In this document: positions 8,484 through 16,686 of the stretch, one piece after another
Numbering within the stretch: position 1 is the first letter of the stretch
Layout: every line of letters begins with the position of its first letter
Assembly: GCA_025351825.1 (NCBI GenBank)
Contig: JANXVE010000019.1
Coordinates: 1-43,467, forward strand
DNA: 43,467 bases
Origin: Chamaesiphon sp. 341R_metabat_111
Lineage (GTDB): Bacteria; Cyanobacteriota; Cyanobacteriia; Cyanobacteriales; Chamaesiphonaceae
Reading direction: 5' to 3'
Notes under the pieces: generated by a model
What the model was told of the DNA's origin: nothing
Database searches by the model: none
What the model saw: only the letters and a program-made list of their open reading frames with translations
Translations under genes and position numbers: made by a program

Positions 8484-9764
8484 ATGATGAAGATAGGTAA
8501 TTTGCGTCGCTTTCTAGTTGGTGGATTGGTAGGGCTAGTATTGACAGGAGTGGTGAGCTGTCTCAAATCTCCTAGTAGCAGCACGCCCCAATTAGAATTT
8601 TGGACGATGCAGCTTCAACCCAAGTTTAATGACTATTTCAAAGATGCGATCGCTAAATTTGAAGTTGCCAATCCAGGCATTAAAGTCCACTGGGTAGATG
8701 TGCCGTGGGGTGCGATGCAGGGCAAAATTCAAGCAGCAATGGGTGCCAAAACTGCGCCCGATGTCGTCAATCTCAATCCTGATTTTGCGATTCAACTCGC
8801 CGCTAAAAATGCCTGGTTGGATCTCGATCCTATTTTAACCAAAGGCGAGAATAAGGAATATATCCCCAGCATCTGGCAAGCTGGCACCCTCGACGGCAAA
8901 GCTTTTAGTTTTCCCTGGTACCTCACCACCAACGTGACAATCTACAACCAAGAGCTACTTACCAAGGCTGGTGTAGTCAAGCCGCCGACTACCTATCAAG
9001 AACTCGCCCAAGCAGCCAAACAAATCAAAGAGAAGACGGGCAAATACGCCTTCTTCACTACCTTCGTACCTGAAGATACCAACGATGTGCTCGAATCCTT
9101 GGTTCAAATGGGCGTGAAACTAGTTGACAAACAAGGCAAAGCTGCCTTCAATACCCCCGCTGGCAAAGCCGCCTTTCAATATTGGGTAGATCTTTACAAG
9201 CAAGGCTTACTGCCCAAGGAAGCACTCACCCAGGGACATCAACAGGGCATCCAACTCTATCAAGCTGGTGAAACCGCGATGCTCTCCGCAGGGGCACCAT
9301 TTATTGATACGATCGCCAAGAATGCACCTCAAATCGCCAAAGTCTCCGCCGTCGCCCCCCAAATATCTGGGCAAACGGGTAAAAAAGGCGTAGCTGTAAT
9401 GAATCTGGTGATTCCCCGCAGCACGAAGATGTCGGAAGCCGCTGTGAAGTTCGCGCTATTTGTAACCAACGCCAACAATCAGGTTGCTTTCGCCCAAGCT
9501 TCAGACACCTTACCGTCCAATATCAAAGCTGTGGCAGAATATAAAACGAAGCTAGCTAGTAGTAATGATAAATCAGCTCTGGCGCAAGGCAAATCGATCG
9601 GTGCGGAACAATTGTCCCAATCGGAGATCTTAATTCCCCCATTGAAAAATCTCAATCTGTTGAAGAAGTCGATCTATGAGAATCTCCAAGCAGCGATGTT
9701 GGGTGAAAAAACCGTCGAGCAAGCCGTAACGACTGCGGCGGCTGATTGGGATGCTGGCAAGTAA
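8484..9764 (+). CDS. ABC transporter sugar-binding lipoprotein (family 1 solute-binding)
   Basis: About 426 residues from the ATG at 8484; in-frame GTG codons at 8469 and 8472 are possible but would put five residues before the signal peptide. The N-terminus is a lipoprotein signal (LRRFLVGG, then LTGVVSC) with Cys as the lipidated residue. The mature protein begins LEFWTMQLQP and contains VHWVDVPWGAMQGKIQAAMG, KTAPDVVNLNPDFAIQLAAK and FPWYLTTNVTIYNQELL, all typical of MalE/UgpB-type carbohydrate-binding proteins. No permease or ATPase gene is adjacent, so the partner components lie elsewhere. The substrate cannot be told from the sequence. Confidence 0.88.
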   Translation: MMKIGNLRRFLVGGLVGLVLTGVVSCLKSPSSSTPQLEFWTMQLQPKFNDYFKDAIAKFEVANPGIKVHWVDVPWGAMQGKIQAAMGAKTAPDVVNLNPDFAIQLAAKNAWLDLDPILTKGENKEYIPSIWQAGTLDGKAFSFPWYLTTNVTIYNQELLTKAGVVKPPTTYQELAQAAKQIKEKTGKYAFFTTFVPEDTNDVLESLVQMGVKLVDKQGKAAFNTPAGKAAFQYWVDLYKQGLLPKEALTQGHQQGIQLYQAGETAMLSAGAPFIDTIAKNAPQIAKVSAVAPQISGQTGKKGVAVMNLVIPRSTKMSEAAVKFALFVTNANNQVAFAQASDTLPSNIKAVAEYKTKLASSNDKSALAQGKSIGAEQLSQSEILIPPLKNLNLLKKSIYENLQAAMLGEKTVEQAVTTAAADWDAGK

Positions 9765-9897
9765 GAATCTGTAAGGACTGGTTTATGCTAACGTAAAAGG
9801 ACTTATTCTGGCATGTATGCTAACAGGTCTTTATCTAGCAATACAAGCGAATTCACATGAATGATTTTCGGCGATCGTTCGATCGTGTCTTGTGAGG

Positions 9898-9935
9898 TGT
9901 GTTGGGTTTCATTCTTCAACCCAACCTACAGATCT
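9898..9935. repeat. Dispersed palindromic repeat, GTTGGGTT/AACCCAAC family
   Basis: The perfect arms GTTGGGTT and AACCCAAC flank the loop TCATTCTTC, and CCTACAGATCT follows. Nearly identical copies occur at 26279-26314, 30288-30325, 33718-33755 and (inverted) 35272-35304. It abuts the 3' end of ppk1 and overlaps its stop codon by two bases. Confidence 0.8.
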
Positions 9936-12090
9936 AATTAACCGCCATATCCATTAATATCTGTTGTGTACTTTGATCCTCGGAACCAAATTGAGGACGA
10001 CGCTGAATGTAACTGCCATCGGCTTGCATATCCCAAGCTTGACGATTGTCAGCTAACATAATTCCCAAGATTTCTTGGAGATCGTTTGAGATTTCTGCAT
10101 CTTCAATTGGTGTAATTACTTCTACTCGTCGGTCGAGATTTCTAGTCATCCAATCGGCACTACCGATGAAGATTTTAGTATCGCCGCTATTGTGGAAATA
10201 GTAGATCCGCGAATGCTCTAGAAACCGCCCGATGATACTAATTACGCGGATATTTTCGCTCACGCCTGGAACACCTGGACGGAGACAGCACATGCCCCGA
10301 ATGATCAGATCGATCGAGACTCCAGCTTGGGATGCTCTGTAGAGATTGGCGATCGTATTTGGATCTACAAGTGCATTCATTTTAGCCACGATCCGACCAG
10401 TTTTACCTGCTTTACAATGATCGATTTCTTGTTGGATTAACTTCTCAAATGATTCGCGAGAATTGACGGGTGAGACAATTAACTTGCGATAGGAACGTTG
10501 GAGCGAATAGCCAGTCAGATAATTGAACAAATCTGTCAGATCTGCGCCTAGTTCGGGGCGACAACTAAATAGACCAACATCCGTATACAACTTAGAAGTT
10601 TTGGCATTGTAATTGCCTGTACCAATATGCACATAACGCCGAATTTTATCATCTTCCCGCCGGACAACTAATACCACTTTAGTATGTGTTTTAAGTCCGA
10701 CTAATCCATAAACAACATGTACACCAGACTGTTCCAATTCTCGTGCTAAATTAATATTATTCTGCTCATCAAATCTAGCTTTAAGCTCGATCAGGACTGA
10801 AACTTGTTTGCCATTTTCAGCAGCCTTAATTAAAGATTTCAAAATGTGTGAATCTCCCGTCGTCCGGTAGAGCGTCATTTTAATCGCTAGTACCTTCGGA
10901 TCGGTTGCAGCACAGCTAATAAATCGTTCGACTGTATCTGTAAATGATTGATAGGGGTGATGAACTAAGATATCTTGCTTGGCAATTAGATTAAAAAAGT
11001 TGCCGCCATCTTCAGTTGCTTTTAATCGTCGGAAAGATGCTGGCACAACCGCATTCCACGGTGGATCTTTTAGTTCAGGTACAGGTAGTGATAAAAAAGA
11101 GATCACATCACCTAAACCCAACATGCCACTAACTTCATACAGATCCGCCGCCGCAACTTCTAGTTCCTCTTGCAACATCTGCCGAATCTGGCTTGGCATC
11201 GCTGAGTCTACCTCCACTCTTACCGTCGAGCCACCTTTGCGCCGCTTCCGCAGTCCGTCTTCGATAGCGAGGAGTAAATCCTCAGCTTCATCTTCCTCGA
11301 CGCTGATATCGGCATTTCGCGTGACTCGGAAAGTGTAGCAATCTTGGATATTCATCCCTGGAAATAGGGATTCCAAATTGTGTGCGATCAATTGTTCGAG
11401 GGGAATTCCCGTCCAAATTTGGGAGCATTCTGGACGAGCCTGGAGTGGGTTGGCTGAGTCGATTACTTGTAAATCTGTAGGTAAAACGATAAAGCGCGGC
11501 AAAACTTTTGGCACCTTAACTCTGGCAAATAATTCTTCCCCTGTATCGGGATGTTTAATCACTACGGCGAGGTTTAAACTGAGGTTGGAAATATAGGGAA
11601 ATGGATGCCCAGGATCGACGGCTAAAGGCGTAAGCACGGGGAATATTTGTTCTTCAAAATAAGTCTGAAGATAGTTGCACTGCTCTTGGTTTAAATCGTA
11701 ATAATCGAGCAGGTAAATTCCTTGAGCGATTGTGGCGGGGCGAAGAACTGTCTCAAAGTGATGATGTTGCTTGGTAACTAGCTGTTGAACTCGATCTCTG
11801 GCTATCGCCAGTTGCTCTGCTGGCGTGCGCCCATCTGGAGTTAGTTTGCTGACTTTTGCCTCGATTTGCTCTTTAATTGCCGCAATTCTCACCATGAAAA
11901 ATTCATCCAGGTTCGAGCTAAAAATTCCCATGAATTTTAGCCGTTCGAGTAATGGTGTCCGCTCATCCATCGCTTCATTGAGCACGCGGGCATTGAATTC
12001 CAACCATGTCAATTCCCGACTGATGTAGTACTGAGGATCGGTAAAATTGATGTTCGATGAATGAGTTGCAGGTGATTTTGAGACAGTCAT
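9934..12090 (-). CDS. ppk1: Polyphosphate kinase 1
   Basis: 718 residues, the usual length. The enzyme reversibly transfers the terminal phosphate of ATP to polyphosphate through a phosphohistidine. Seen here: the N-terminal ISRELTWLEFNARVLNEA motif, LDEFFMVRIAAIK, the catalytic-domain segments DPKVLAIKMTLYRT and KTHTKVVLVVRR with the likely phospho-accepting His, then HIGTGNYN, and the second histidine region LEHSRIYYF followed by IGSADWMTRNLDRRVEV. It is divergent from the coiled-coil pair, sharing a 257-base intergenic region. A dispersed GTTGGG repeat sits directly at the 3' end and could act as its terminator. Confidence 0.96.
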   Translation of the reverse strand: MTVSKSPATHSSNINFTDPQYYISRELTWLEFNARVLNEAMDERTPLLERLKFMGIFSSNLDEFFMVRIAAIKEQIEAKVSKLTPDGRTPAEQLAIARDRVQQLVTKQHHHFETVLRPATIAQGIYLLDYYDLNQEQCNYLQTYFEEQIFPVLTPLAVDPGHPFPYISNLSLNLAVVIKHPDTGEELFARVKVPKVLPRFIVLPTDLQVIDSANPLQARPECSQIWTGIPLEQLIAHNLESLFPGMNIQDCYTFRVTRNADISVEEDEAEDLLLAIEDGLRKRRKGGSTVRVEVDSAMPSQIRQMLQEELEVAAADLYEVSGMLGLGDVISFLSLPVPELKDPPWNAVVPASFRRLKATEDGGNFFNLIAKQDILVHHPYQSFTDTVERFISCAATDPKVLAIKMTLYRTTGDSHILKSLIKAAENGKQVSVLIELKARFDEQNNINLARELEQSGVHVVYGLVGLKTHTKVVLVVRREDDKIRRYVHIGTGNYNAKTSKLYTDVGLFSCRPELGADLTDLFNYLTGYSLQRSYRKLIVSPVNSRESFEKLIQQEIDHCKAGKTGRIVAKMNALVDPNTIANLYRASQAGVSIDLIIRGMCCLRPGVPGVSENIRVISIIGRFLEHSRIYYFHNSGDTKIFIGSADWMTRNLDRRVEVITPIEDAEISNDLQEILGIMLADNRQAWDMQADGSYIQRRPQFGSEDQSTQQILMDMAVN

Positions 12091-12136
12091 ATCCCTCGGC
12101 TTCAGTTAAAAGTTAGTACAAATTTCCTAAAAAGTC

Positions 12137-12165
12137 TTGACACCGATCGCCAGCTAAGATACAAT
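12137..12165 (+). promoter_or_regulatory. Sigma70-type promoter for the coiled-coil gene pair
   Basis: TTGACA at 12137-12142 and TACAAT at 12160-12165 are separated by exactly 17 bases, close to the consensus. It points towards the coiled-coil gene, predicting a 5' leader of about 175 bases before the ATG at 12348. The leader contains no obvious riboswitch. Confidence 0.65.
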
Positions 12166-12347
12166 AGTACTAGTCAATTAGCAAAAGCGGTCAATCTTGA
12201 CCCCCACAGATCAAATATATCGGTATTTGAGTCGATCTGGCGGAGTATTTGGGCACAATTAGTCAGTAGTTGAGATGATCTCAAACTATACCTGCTGCTG
12301 AGTAGGCTAGTTTTCATGCGTTCTTAATCATTTAGGCAGATAAATTT

Positions 12348-13337
12348 ATGGCAATAGTAAAAGACAGTAAGGCTCAGATTCTCACCGAACTCGATCGCAT
12401 TTTAGCAGAGCAATATCGACCTGGTTCCAAAGTTGCCACCAAAGAAGAAGAAGCGCAATTAGTCAAGAACAAAGCAATTGTTACTAAAGCTGCTACTTAT
12501 ACCGTTGACACGATCGTCAAAGGCATGGCAGATTTACAGTTAGAATTTGGGAGTATTGTTAGTGGCTTATCTGACAGATTAACCGTTGAAGTTGAGAAGC
12601 TAACCGAAGTCAAACAATCGATCGAGATCGAAACCCAACATCGCGCCGAACTCCAGCAGGTTAGAGTTGTTGCCGATGCCCTGCACATCATCACCCAAGA
12701 GCATCAACAGAGCCTAAAAGCGATCGAACAGCAGCTCCTACTCGATCGAGAAAAACTCGCCCAAGAGCAAGTAAATCTCCGCAAACAGTGGGAACGAAAC
12801 GAGCGAGAATACACCGAGCAGCAGACAGAACTAGCCTCAAATATCACCAAAGAGCGTCAAAAAGAGCAAGACGAAGTTCAGTATAAAGTGCTGCGTGATC
12901 GACAATTACAGACAGATGTCTACACAGAAGTCAACCGCAACCAAGAGCAAGAAATTCAATCACTCGATCGAGAAAAACAAAAGCAGTGGAAAGAGCGCGA
13001 GAAATTCTTGAAAGACAATCAAAAACTTGCTGATGAAAACGCAGCTAAAGTGATTGCCTTCCCTGCGGAGCTAGAAGAAGCAGTGAAGAAAGCCAGGGAA
13101 GACGCAATTAAAGAAACTAATAGTAATGAAAAAGTTAAAGCCGATCTAGTCGAGAAGGAATGGGAAGGCGGCAAGCAGGGCTATGAGATGAAGATTCAAT
13201 CATTGGAACGGGTAATCGATCGGCAAAATGAGCAAATTATTGCTATTACCGAGCAGTTACAAACAGTGATGAATCAAGCCCAATCATTAGCGATGATAGC
13301 TTTTGAAACTTCCGCCAAGATTAGCGAGAAGAATTAA
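12348..13337 (+). CDS. Coiled-coil protein, first of a tandem paralogous pair
   Basis: 329 residues, function unknown. After a short N-terminal motif (KAQILTELDRILAEQ) and a segment LQLEFGSIVSGLSDRL, residues from about 90 to 235 are almost uninterrupted charged heptads rich in Glu, Gln, Lys and Arg, a long coiled coil. A shorter C-terminal coil follows (IQSLERVIDRQNEQI, then QAQSLAMIAFE). There is no signal peptide or membrane segment. The same three blocks occur in the next gene, which starts 44 bases after this stop, so the two arose by tandem duplication and are probably co-transcribed. Coiled-coil-rich proteins encoded in neighbouring pairs are known in cyanobacteria to form filaments; assignment to that group is inference only. 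Confidence 0.75.
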   Translation: MAIVKDSKAQILTELDRILAEQYRPGSKVATKEEEAQLVKNKAIVTKAATYTVDTIVKGMADLQLEFGSIVSGLSDRLTVEVEKLTEVKQSIEIETQHRAELQQVRVVADALHIITQEHQQSLKAIEQQLLLDREKLAQEQVNLRKQWERNEREYTEQQTELASNITKERQKEQDEVQYKVLRDRQLQTDVYTEVNRNQEQEIQSLDREKQKQWKEREKFLKDNQKLADENAAKVIAFPAELEEAVKKAREDAIKETNSNEKVKADLVEKEWEGGKQGYEMKIQSLERVIDRQNEQIIAITEQLQTVMNQAQSLAMIAFETSAKISEKN

Positions 13338-13381
13338 TTTAATCACTGCTGTCAATATCCGCACCCAAAAGATTGTAAATC

Positions 13382-14476
13382 ATGGCAAAACCAACAGATA
13401 AGAACACCAAAGCCGAAATTCTCACTGCATATAACCAGCTTGCAGACGAGAAAAAAGCCCTCGAAACTGAAGTAAAAAACATTCAAAAGCAAGCAGCGAC
13501 ACCTACACCAGTAGCGACACCTATCCCAACAGCCAAAATAGCTAAAGACGAGCCAAAATCCACCATGAACGCAGTACCGAACCAAGACAAGGTAAACAAT
13601 ACTATTGCTAATTTAGATAGCCTTCAGCTTGGGTTTGGCTCCGCTGTCAGTCAATTATCTGAGAAGTTAACTACAGAAGCCGCAAAACTAGCCGAGATTC
13701 GGGAAGGTGTGACGACGGAGATTGCTGACTTGCAAACACTGCATGGTTTAGCAGTTGATGACGACACCTTTGAAACACTAATCGAAGACTATCAAACTAG
13801 TTCCAAAGCCTTTGATGCAGAATTGAAAGCACGACAAGAAGCACAGCAACAAGAGGTGCAGAGTTTAACTAAAGCTTGGCAAAAAGAACAAGAGCAAAAT
13901 GGAATTACGATTAAAGAGCGAGTCGAACTCGATCGCAAAAGTAGCCAGCGCGAAGTTCAAGAATACAAGTACAATCTCGATCTAGAACGCAAGATCGATC
14001 GAGAGCAACATGAACAGCAGCAGGCGGGCTTGTATTACGAACTCGCCGAAACCAAAGAAGTTCAAGAAAAAGCCTGGACAGAGCGAGAATTAGCCTTGTC
14101 AGATCGTGAAAAACTCTTCCATGAAGCTAAGGATAAAGTTGCTGCTTTTGTCCAAGACAAAGAAAAAGCGATCGAGAAAGCCAAGGGCGAAGGCAAAGGC
14201 ATCGCTACTTGGCAAGCTAAGATCAAATCGGATCTATATAGTAAGGAAGTCGAAGGTCAGAAACGTTTTTATGATGGCAGAATCGAATCGTTGGAAGATA
14301 CAATTAGCAATCAAAATGAACGCCTCAATAGTCTCTCGAAACAGCTAGAAGCAGCCCTGAAGCAAGTTCAAGATCTGGCAGTCAAAGCGATCGAAGGTTC
14401 GGCAAATGCTAACTCTTATCAAACGTTGAAAGAGATTACTTTAGAGCAGGCTAAGTCGCAAGCTAAGACTAAATAA
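13382..14476 (+). CDS. Coiled-coil protein, second of a tandem paralogous pair
   Basis: 364 residues. It mirrors its neighbour: N-terminal KAEILTAYNQLADEKKALE, the shared block LQLGFGSAVSQLSEKL, a long coiled coil from about residue 125 to 270, and the C-terminal IESLEDTISNQNERL with QVQDLAVKAIEGSA. It differs by a Thr/Pro/Ala-rich linker (TPTPVATPIPTA) near residue 40 that is absent from the first protein. No catalytic motif is seen. A strong hairpin at 14495-14530 closes the two-gene unit and separates it from the NACHT gene. A structural role, for instance a heteropolymer of the two proteins, is the simplest inference. Confidence 0.75.
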   Translation: MAKPTDKNTKAEILTAYNQLADEKKALETEVKNIQKQAATPTPVATPIPTAKIAKDEPKSTMNAVPNQDKVNNTIANLDSLQLGFGSAVSQLSEKLTTEAAKLAEIREGVTTEIADLQTLHGLAVDDDTFETLIEDYQTSSKAFDAELKARQEAQQQEVQSLTKAWQKEQEQNGITIKERVELDRKSSQREVQEYKYNLDLERKIDREQHEQQQAGLYYELAETKEVQEKAWTERELALSDREKLFHEAKDKVAAFVQDKEKAIEKAKGEGKGIATWQAKIKSDLYSKEVEGQKRFYDGRIESLEDTISNQNERLNSLSKQLEAALKQVQDLAVKAIEGSANANSYQTLKEITLEQAKSQAKTK

Positions 14477-14494
14477 ATAATCGATTTGTGGGAA

Positions 14495-14530
14495 CAGAAA
14501 CCCGACTTCTTCCGAGAAGTCGGGTTTCTG
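14495..14530. terminator. Hairpin terminator, ACCCGACTT family
   Basis: A perfect 16-bp stem, CAGAAACCCGACTTCT paired with AGAAGTCGGGTTTCTG, around a TCCG loop. It lies 19 bases after the stop of the second coiled-coil gene. The same core sequence forms the hairpins at 1280 and 41864. Confidence 0.75.
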
Positions 14531-14612
14531 GCAGTAATGCTAACAATGCTCAAAACCCGATAGACATTTCGAGATACAATCGAATTAACTTAAGCTACCG
14601 TATCGTAATCGT

Positions 14613-15296
14613 ATGAGTTTTGCTGTGATTGGAACAATTGCTACGACAATCGCGCCTTGGTTAGGTGAATGGGCAATCGTGGGATTAGCAGGGAAGCTTG
14701 GAGAAGGTGCTGTAAGGCATTTTAAGCCTGATGAAATAACATTGTTGCTGAAACAGTCGATCGCCACAGCAGAAGCCGCACAGCCGAAAACAGGTGCGTT
14801 ATTCGATCGATGCCATTATGACGGATATAAAGGTGTCAAAAAGTTTCTAGAGCAGTTTTTCCAGTCGGGCGAGGTGCTGAAGGAATTGCAGAAACCTTTG
14901 CAGGATGAGGGTAAACCTGATTTAGCTATTTTGATAGCTGCATTTAAGGCATCGGCACAATATCATCCAGAAGCCAAGTATTATCTCCTGAATTTGCTGC
15001 CATTGTGGATGGAAACGTTTGTCGAAAGTTATTTCGAGCAAATTAAGGGGATTTGCTTCCAGGTAGCGAAGGTGCAATATCTGGAGCAATTGGCACAGCG
15101 AGTGGATGATGTGAAGTTTGTTGGGATTGCTGTACCCGAGGGGAAAGTAGTAAAACAAGAGGTTTTAGCACAGATTTTTGTGATGCCAGATGTGCGAAAT
15201 CAGAAACCATCTGAACTTATTGATGAAGTTTTGGCTGAAATGAAGATTTTGAGAAATGAAACAAAGCAGAGTTCACTTCTCAGAGAGCAAAAATAA
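14613..15296 (+). CDS. N-terminal region of a disrupted NACHT NTPase
   Basis: 227 residues as an open frame. It begins with a hydrophobic helix (MSFAVIGTIATTIAPWLGEW) and continues with a helical domain containing VESYFEQIKGICFQVAK and DDVKFVGIAVPEGK, LAQIFVMPDV. This type of region precedes the NACHT domain in large cyanobacterial STAND proteins. The TAA at 15294-15296 is followed in the same frame by residues that lead straight into a NACHT P-loop (see the next feature), so I read this as the front part of one gene split by a nonsense mutation rather than as an independent protein. It might still be expressed as a truncated product. Confidence 0.65.
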   Translation: MSFAVIGTIATTIAPWLGEWAIVGLAGKLGEGAVRHFKPDEITLLLKQSIATAEAAQPKTGALFDRCHYDGYKGVKKFLEQFFQSGEVLKELQKPLQDEGKPDLAILIAAFKASAQYHPEAKYYLLNLLPLWMETFVESYFEQIKGICFQVAKVQYLEQLAQRVDDVKFVGIAVPEGKVVKQEVLAQIFVMPDVRNQKPSELIDEVLAEMKILRNETKQSSLLREQK

Positions 15297-15974
15297 TGGG
15301 CGATGCGCGATCGATCTGCCCCGCGAATTCCCGCTCCTAAAATTCTAAATCTGTCGCAGAAAAAAGCAGTAGTACTCGGCGCACCAGGTTCGGGGAAAAC
15401 AATGCTGGTGAGTTATTTTGCCCTGATGCTGTGTGAAACGGCACAAAGCGATCCTACTCAAATCGGCTTATAAAAGGATGCCGATTATCTGCCGATTGTA
15501 GTACGAATTCGGGATTGGATCTTCTTGAAGCCACCGATGGGATTGTTGGAGTACTTGCGATATTATGCCGAAACTAATTTATGTACAAAAGAATTACCTA
15601 CCGGATTTTTTGAGCATTGGTTAGAGCGGGGTAAAGCGTTGATTTTGCTCGATGGTTTAGATGAGGTAGTAGATGAAACGCAGCGGTGCAAACGCAAAGT
15701 GGCGGATCAAATCGAGACATTTTTGTATCGCTATCAATCCAATCCAGCCGTAATTACTTCCCGCCCAGCGGGGTATCGGTGGGATTTTTTCAATCTCGAT
15801 GAGTTTCCTCATTATACGCTGGAATCTTTCGATGATAAGCAGGTGGCTATGTTTATCGACCATTGGTATGATAGCCAGATTCCAGATGATAAGGCAAAAG
15901 CAGAGCAGCGCAAATCTGATTTACATAAGGCATTCGATCGCAATGAGCGGATTAAACTGGGAGCATCCCAATAG
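15297..15974 (+). pseudogene. Disrupted NACHT-domain STAND NTPase (middle part)
   Basis: The frame of the preceding gene continues here after its TAA. It shows a Walker A (LGAPGSGKTMLVSY), then a second in-frame TAA at 15471-15473, then IVVRIRDW, the Walker B with downstream acids (ALILLDGLDEVVDE), the sensor-like AVITSRPAGYRW and YTLESFDDKQVAMFI. These are the ordered NACHT motifs of NLR-like proteins, several of which act in bacterial antiphage defence. The match stops at NERIK near 15950, just where families continue with an LxxNPLLLT helix; the rest (repeat or sensor domains) is gone and insertion-sequence remnants follow. Two stops plus a lost 3' end make this a clear pseudogene. Confidence 0.85.
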
Positions 15975-15997
15975 TGCGAATAGTACAAATGATTAAG

Positions 15998-16106
15998 CAG
16001 CAAATCGATTGAGATAAGCACATCGCTGCTTGAGAACTCTGCCGACATTTTCAGATTTCCATTGTGCGCCAGAAATCTTAATGCGGATACCAATCCGCTT
16101 GATAGT
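15998..16106 (-). mobile_element. Transposase C-terminal fragment, ISKra4-like
   Basis: On the minus strand the bases 16106-15998 read TIKRIGIRIKISGAQW, then KSENVGRVLKQRCAYLN and a stop. This matches my memory of the C-terminus of cyanobacterial ISKra4-family transposases (an SGAxES-xIK...SGAxW...LxxRCAYLN pattern). The upstream part of the gene is interrupted at 16106 by the ISAs1-derived element. The NACHT gene loses similarity about 25-45 bases beyond the end of this fragment, so insertion of this IS probably caused the truncation. Confidence 0.6.
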
Positions 16107-16540
16107 TCAGGGCAAACGCACACGTTTCGTAACAAATACTAAAAGCTAGGAAGTGACGATGTTTAAAGCACTAAGCACAGTTTTAAGATAGTTGTCATCC
16201 CATCCTGCTTGGAGTCGTCTAGTTTTAACACCTACCTGACTTTTTTGTCTCTTGAAAGTAAATTGATGCCAATATGACGAATGACTGCAAGATTTTCAGC
16301 ACTGTATCCAGAGCAGCTTTGAGCAGCATCTTCACCAAAACCTACATCCAAAATCCAGTGGAGTTGATTCTCAATACTCCAGTGACTTCTAATAATTCAC
16401 CAAAGTGTGTCTCGATTAGGGCGGCAGGGTTAGTGGCTGTGGACATGGAATAGATCTCCAGCGTTCAATCATTTCTCTTACTTCAACACCTTCTTTTTTG
16501 CTAGCCGCTATTTGTTACGAAACGTGTGCGTTTGCCCTGA
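16107..16540. mobile_element. 434-bp ISAs1-family derived element with perfect 32-bp inverted ends
   Basis: Bases 16107-16138 (starting TCAGGGCAAACGCACACG) are an exact inverted copy of 16509-16540. Between them lies a remnant of an ISAs1-family transposase on the minus strand. The flanks, read on the minus strand, are ACTATCAAGC on one side and TACTCCAAAC on the other, which could be a decayed target duplication. The element is far shorter than a full ISAs1 IS (about 1.2-1.4 kb), so it is an internally deleted, non-autonomous copy. Confidence 0.8.
16146..16396 (-). pseudogene. ISAs1 family transposase, C-terminal remnant with frameshift
   Basis: Minus-strand reading gives IIRSHWSIENQLHWILDVGF, then GEDAAQSCSGYSAENLAVIR and HIGINLLSRDKK, the classic ISAs1 (H-repeat) transposase signature around HWxIEN and LDVxFxED. 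After KKVR a TAG ends this frame, but a +1 shift restores VKTRRLQAGWDDNYLK, the family's C-terminal end, closing at 16146. The N-terminal three quarters are missing. It cannot make an active transposase. Confidence 0.85.
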
Positions 16541-16608
16541 GTTTGGAGTAACTCAAGTTGCTACCTATTAGAGACATCCACAAAATAATCGATTCCATTC
16601 CGTTAACC

Positions 16609-16635
16609 TGTAGGGGTGCCCTTTATGGGTACCCT
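16609..16635. repeat. Dispersed repeat TGTAGGGGTGCC...GGGTACCCT
   Basis: This 27-base stretch matches, with two differences, the inverted sequence inside purL at 41326-41352. The unit has two short palindromic parts, one of them GGGTACCC. Here it lies between the IS fossils and the hydrolase gene. Confidence 0.6.
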
Positions 16636-16686
16636 AAATCTTCGCCACAATACTAGATATTTCCTTCTGTGGAGTTCTATCCGTCA

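Noticed and set aside
15799-15996. Overlapping frames on both strands in the NACHT region (for example 15812-16135 on the minus strand)
   Set aside because: They are shadows: the NACHT motifs in the plus frame and the transposase motif on the minus strand explain the sequence, and the shadow frames have no domain pattern.
16609-16635. Right inverted end of the ISKra4-like element
   Set aside because: It resembled the GGGAGCATCCC stretch at about 15958, but it matches the dispersed repeat inside purL much better.
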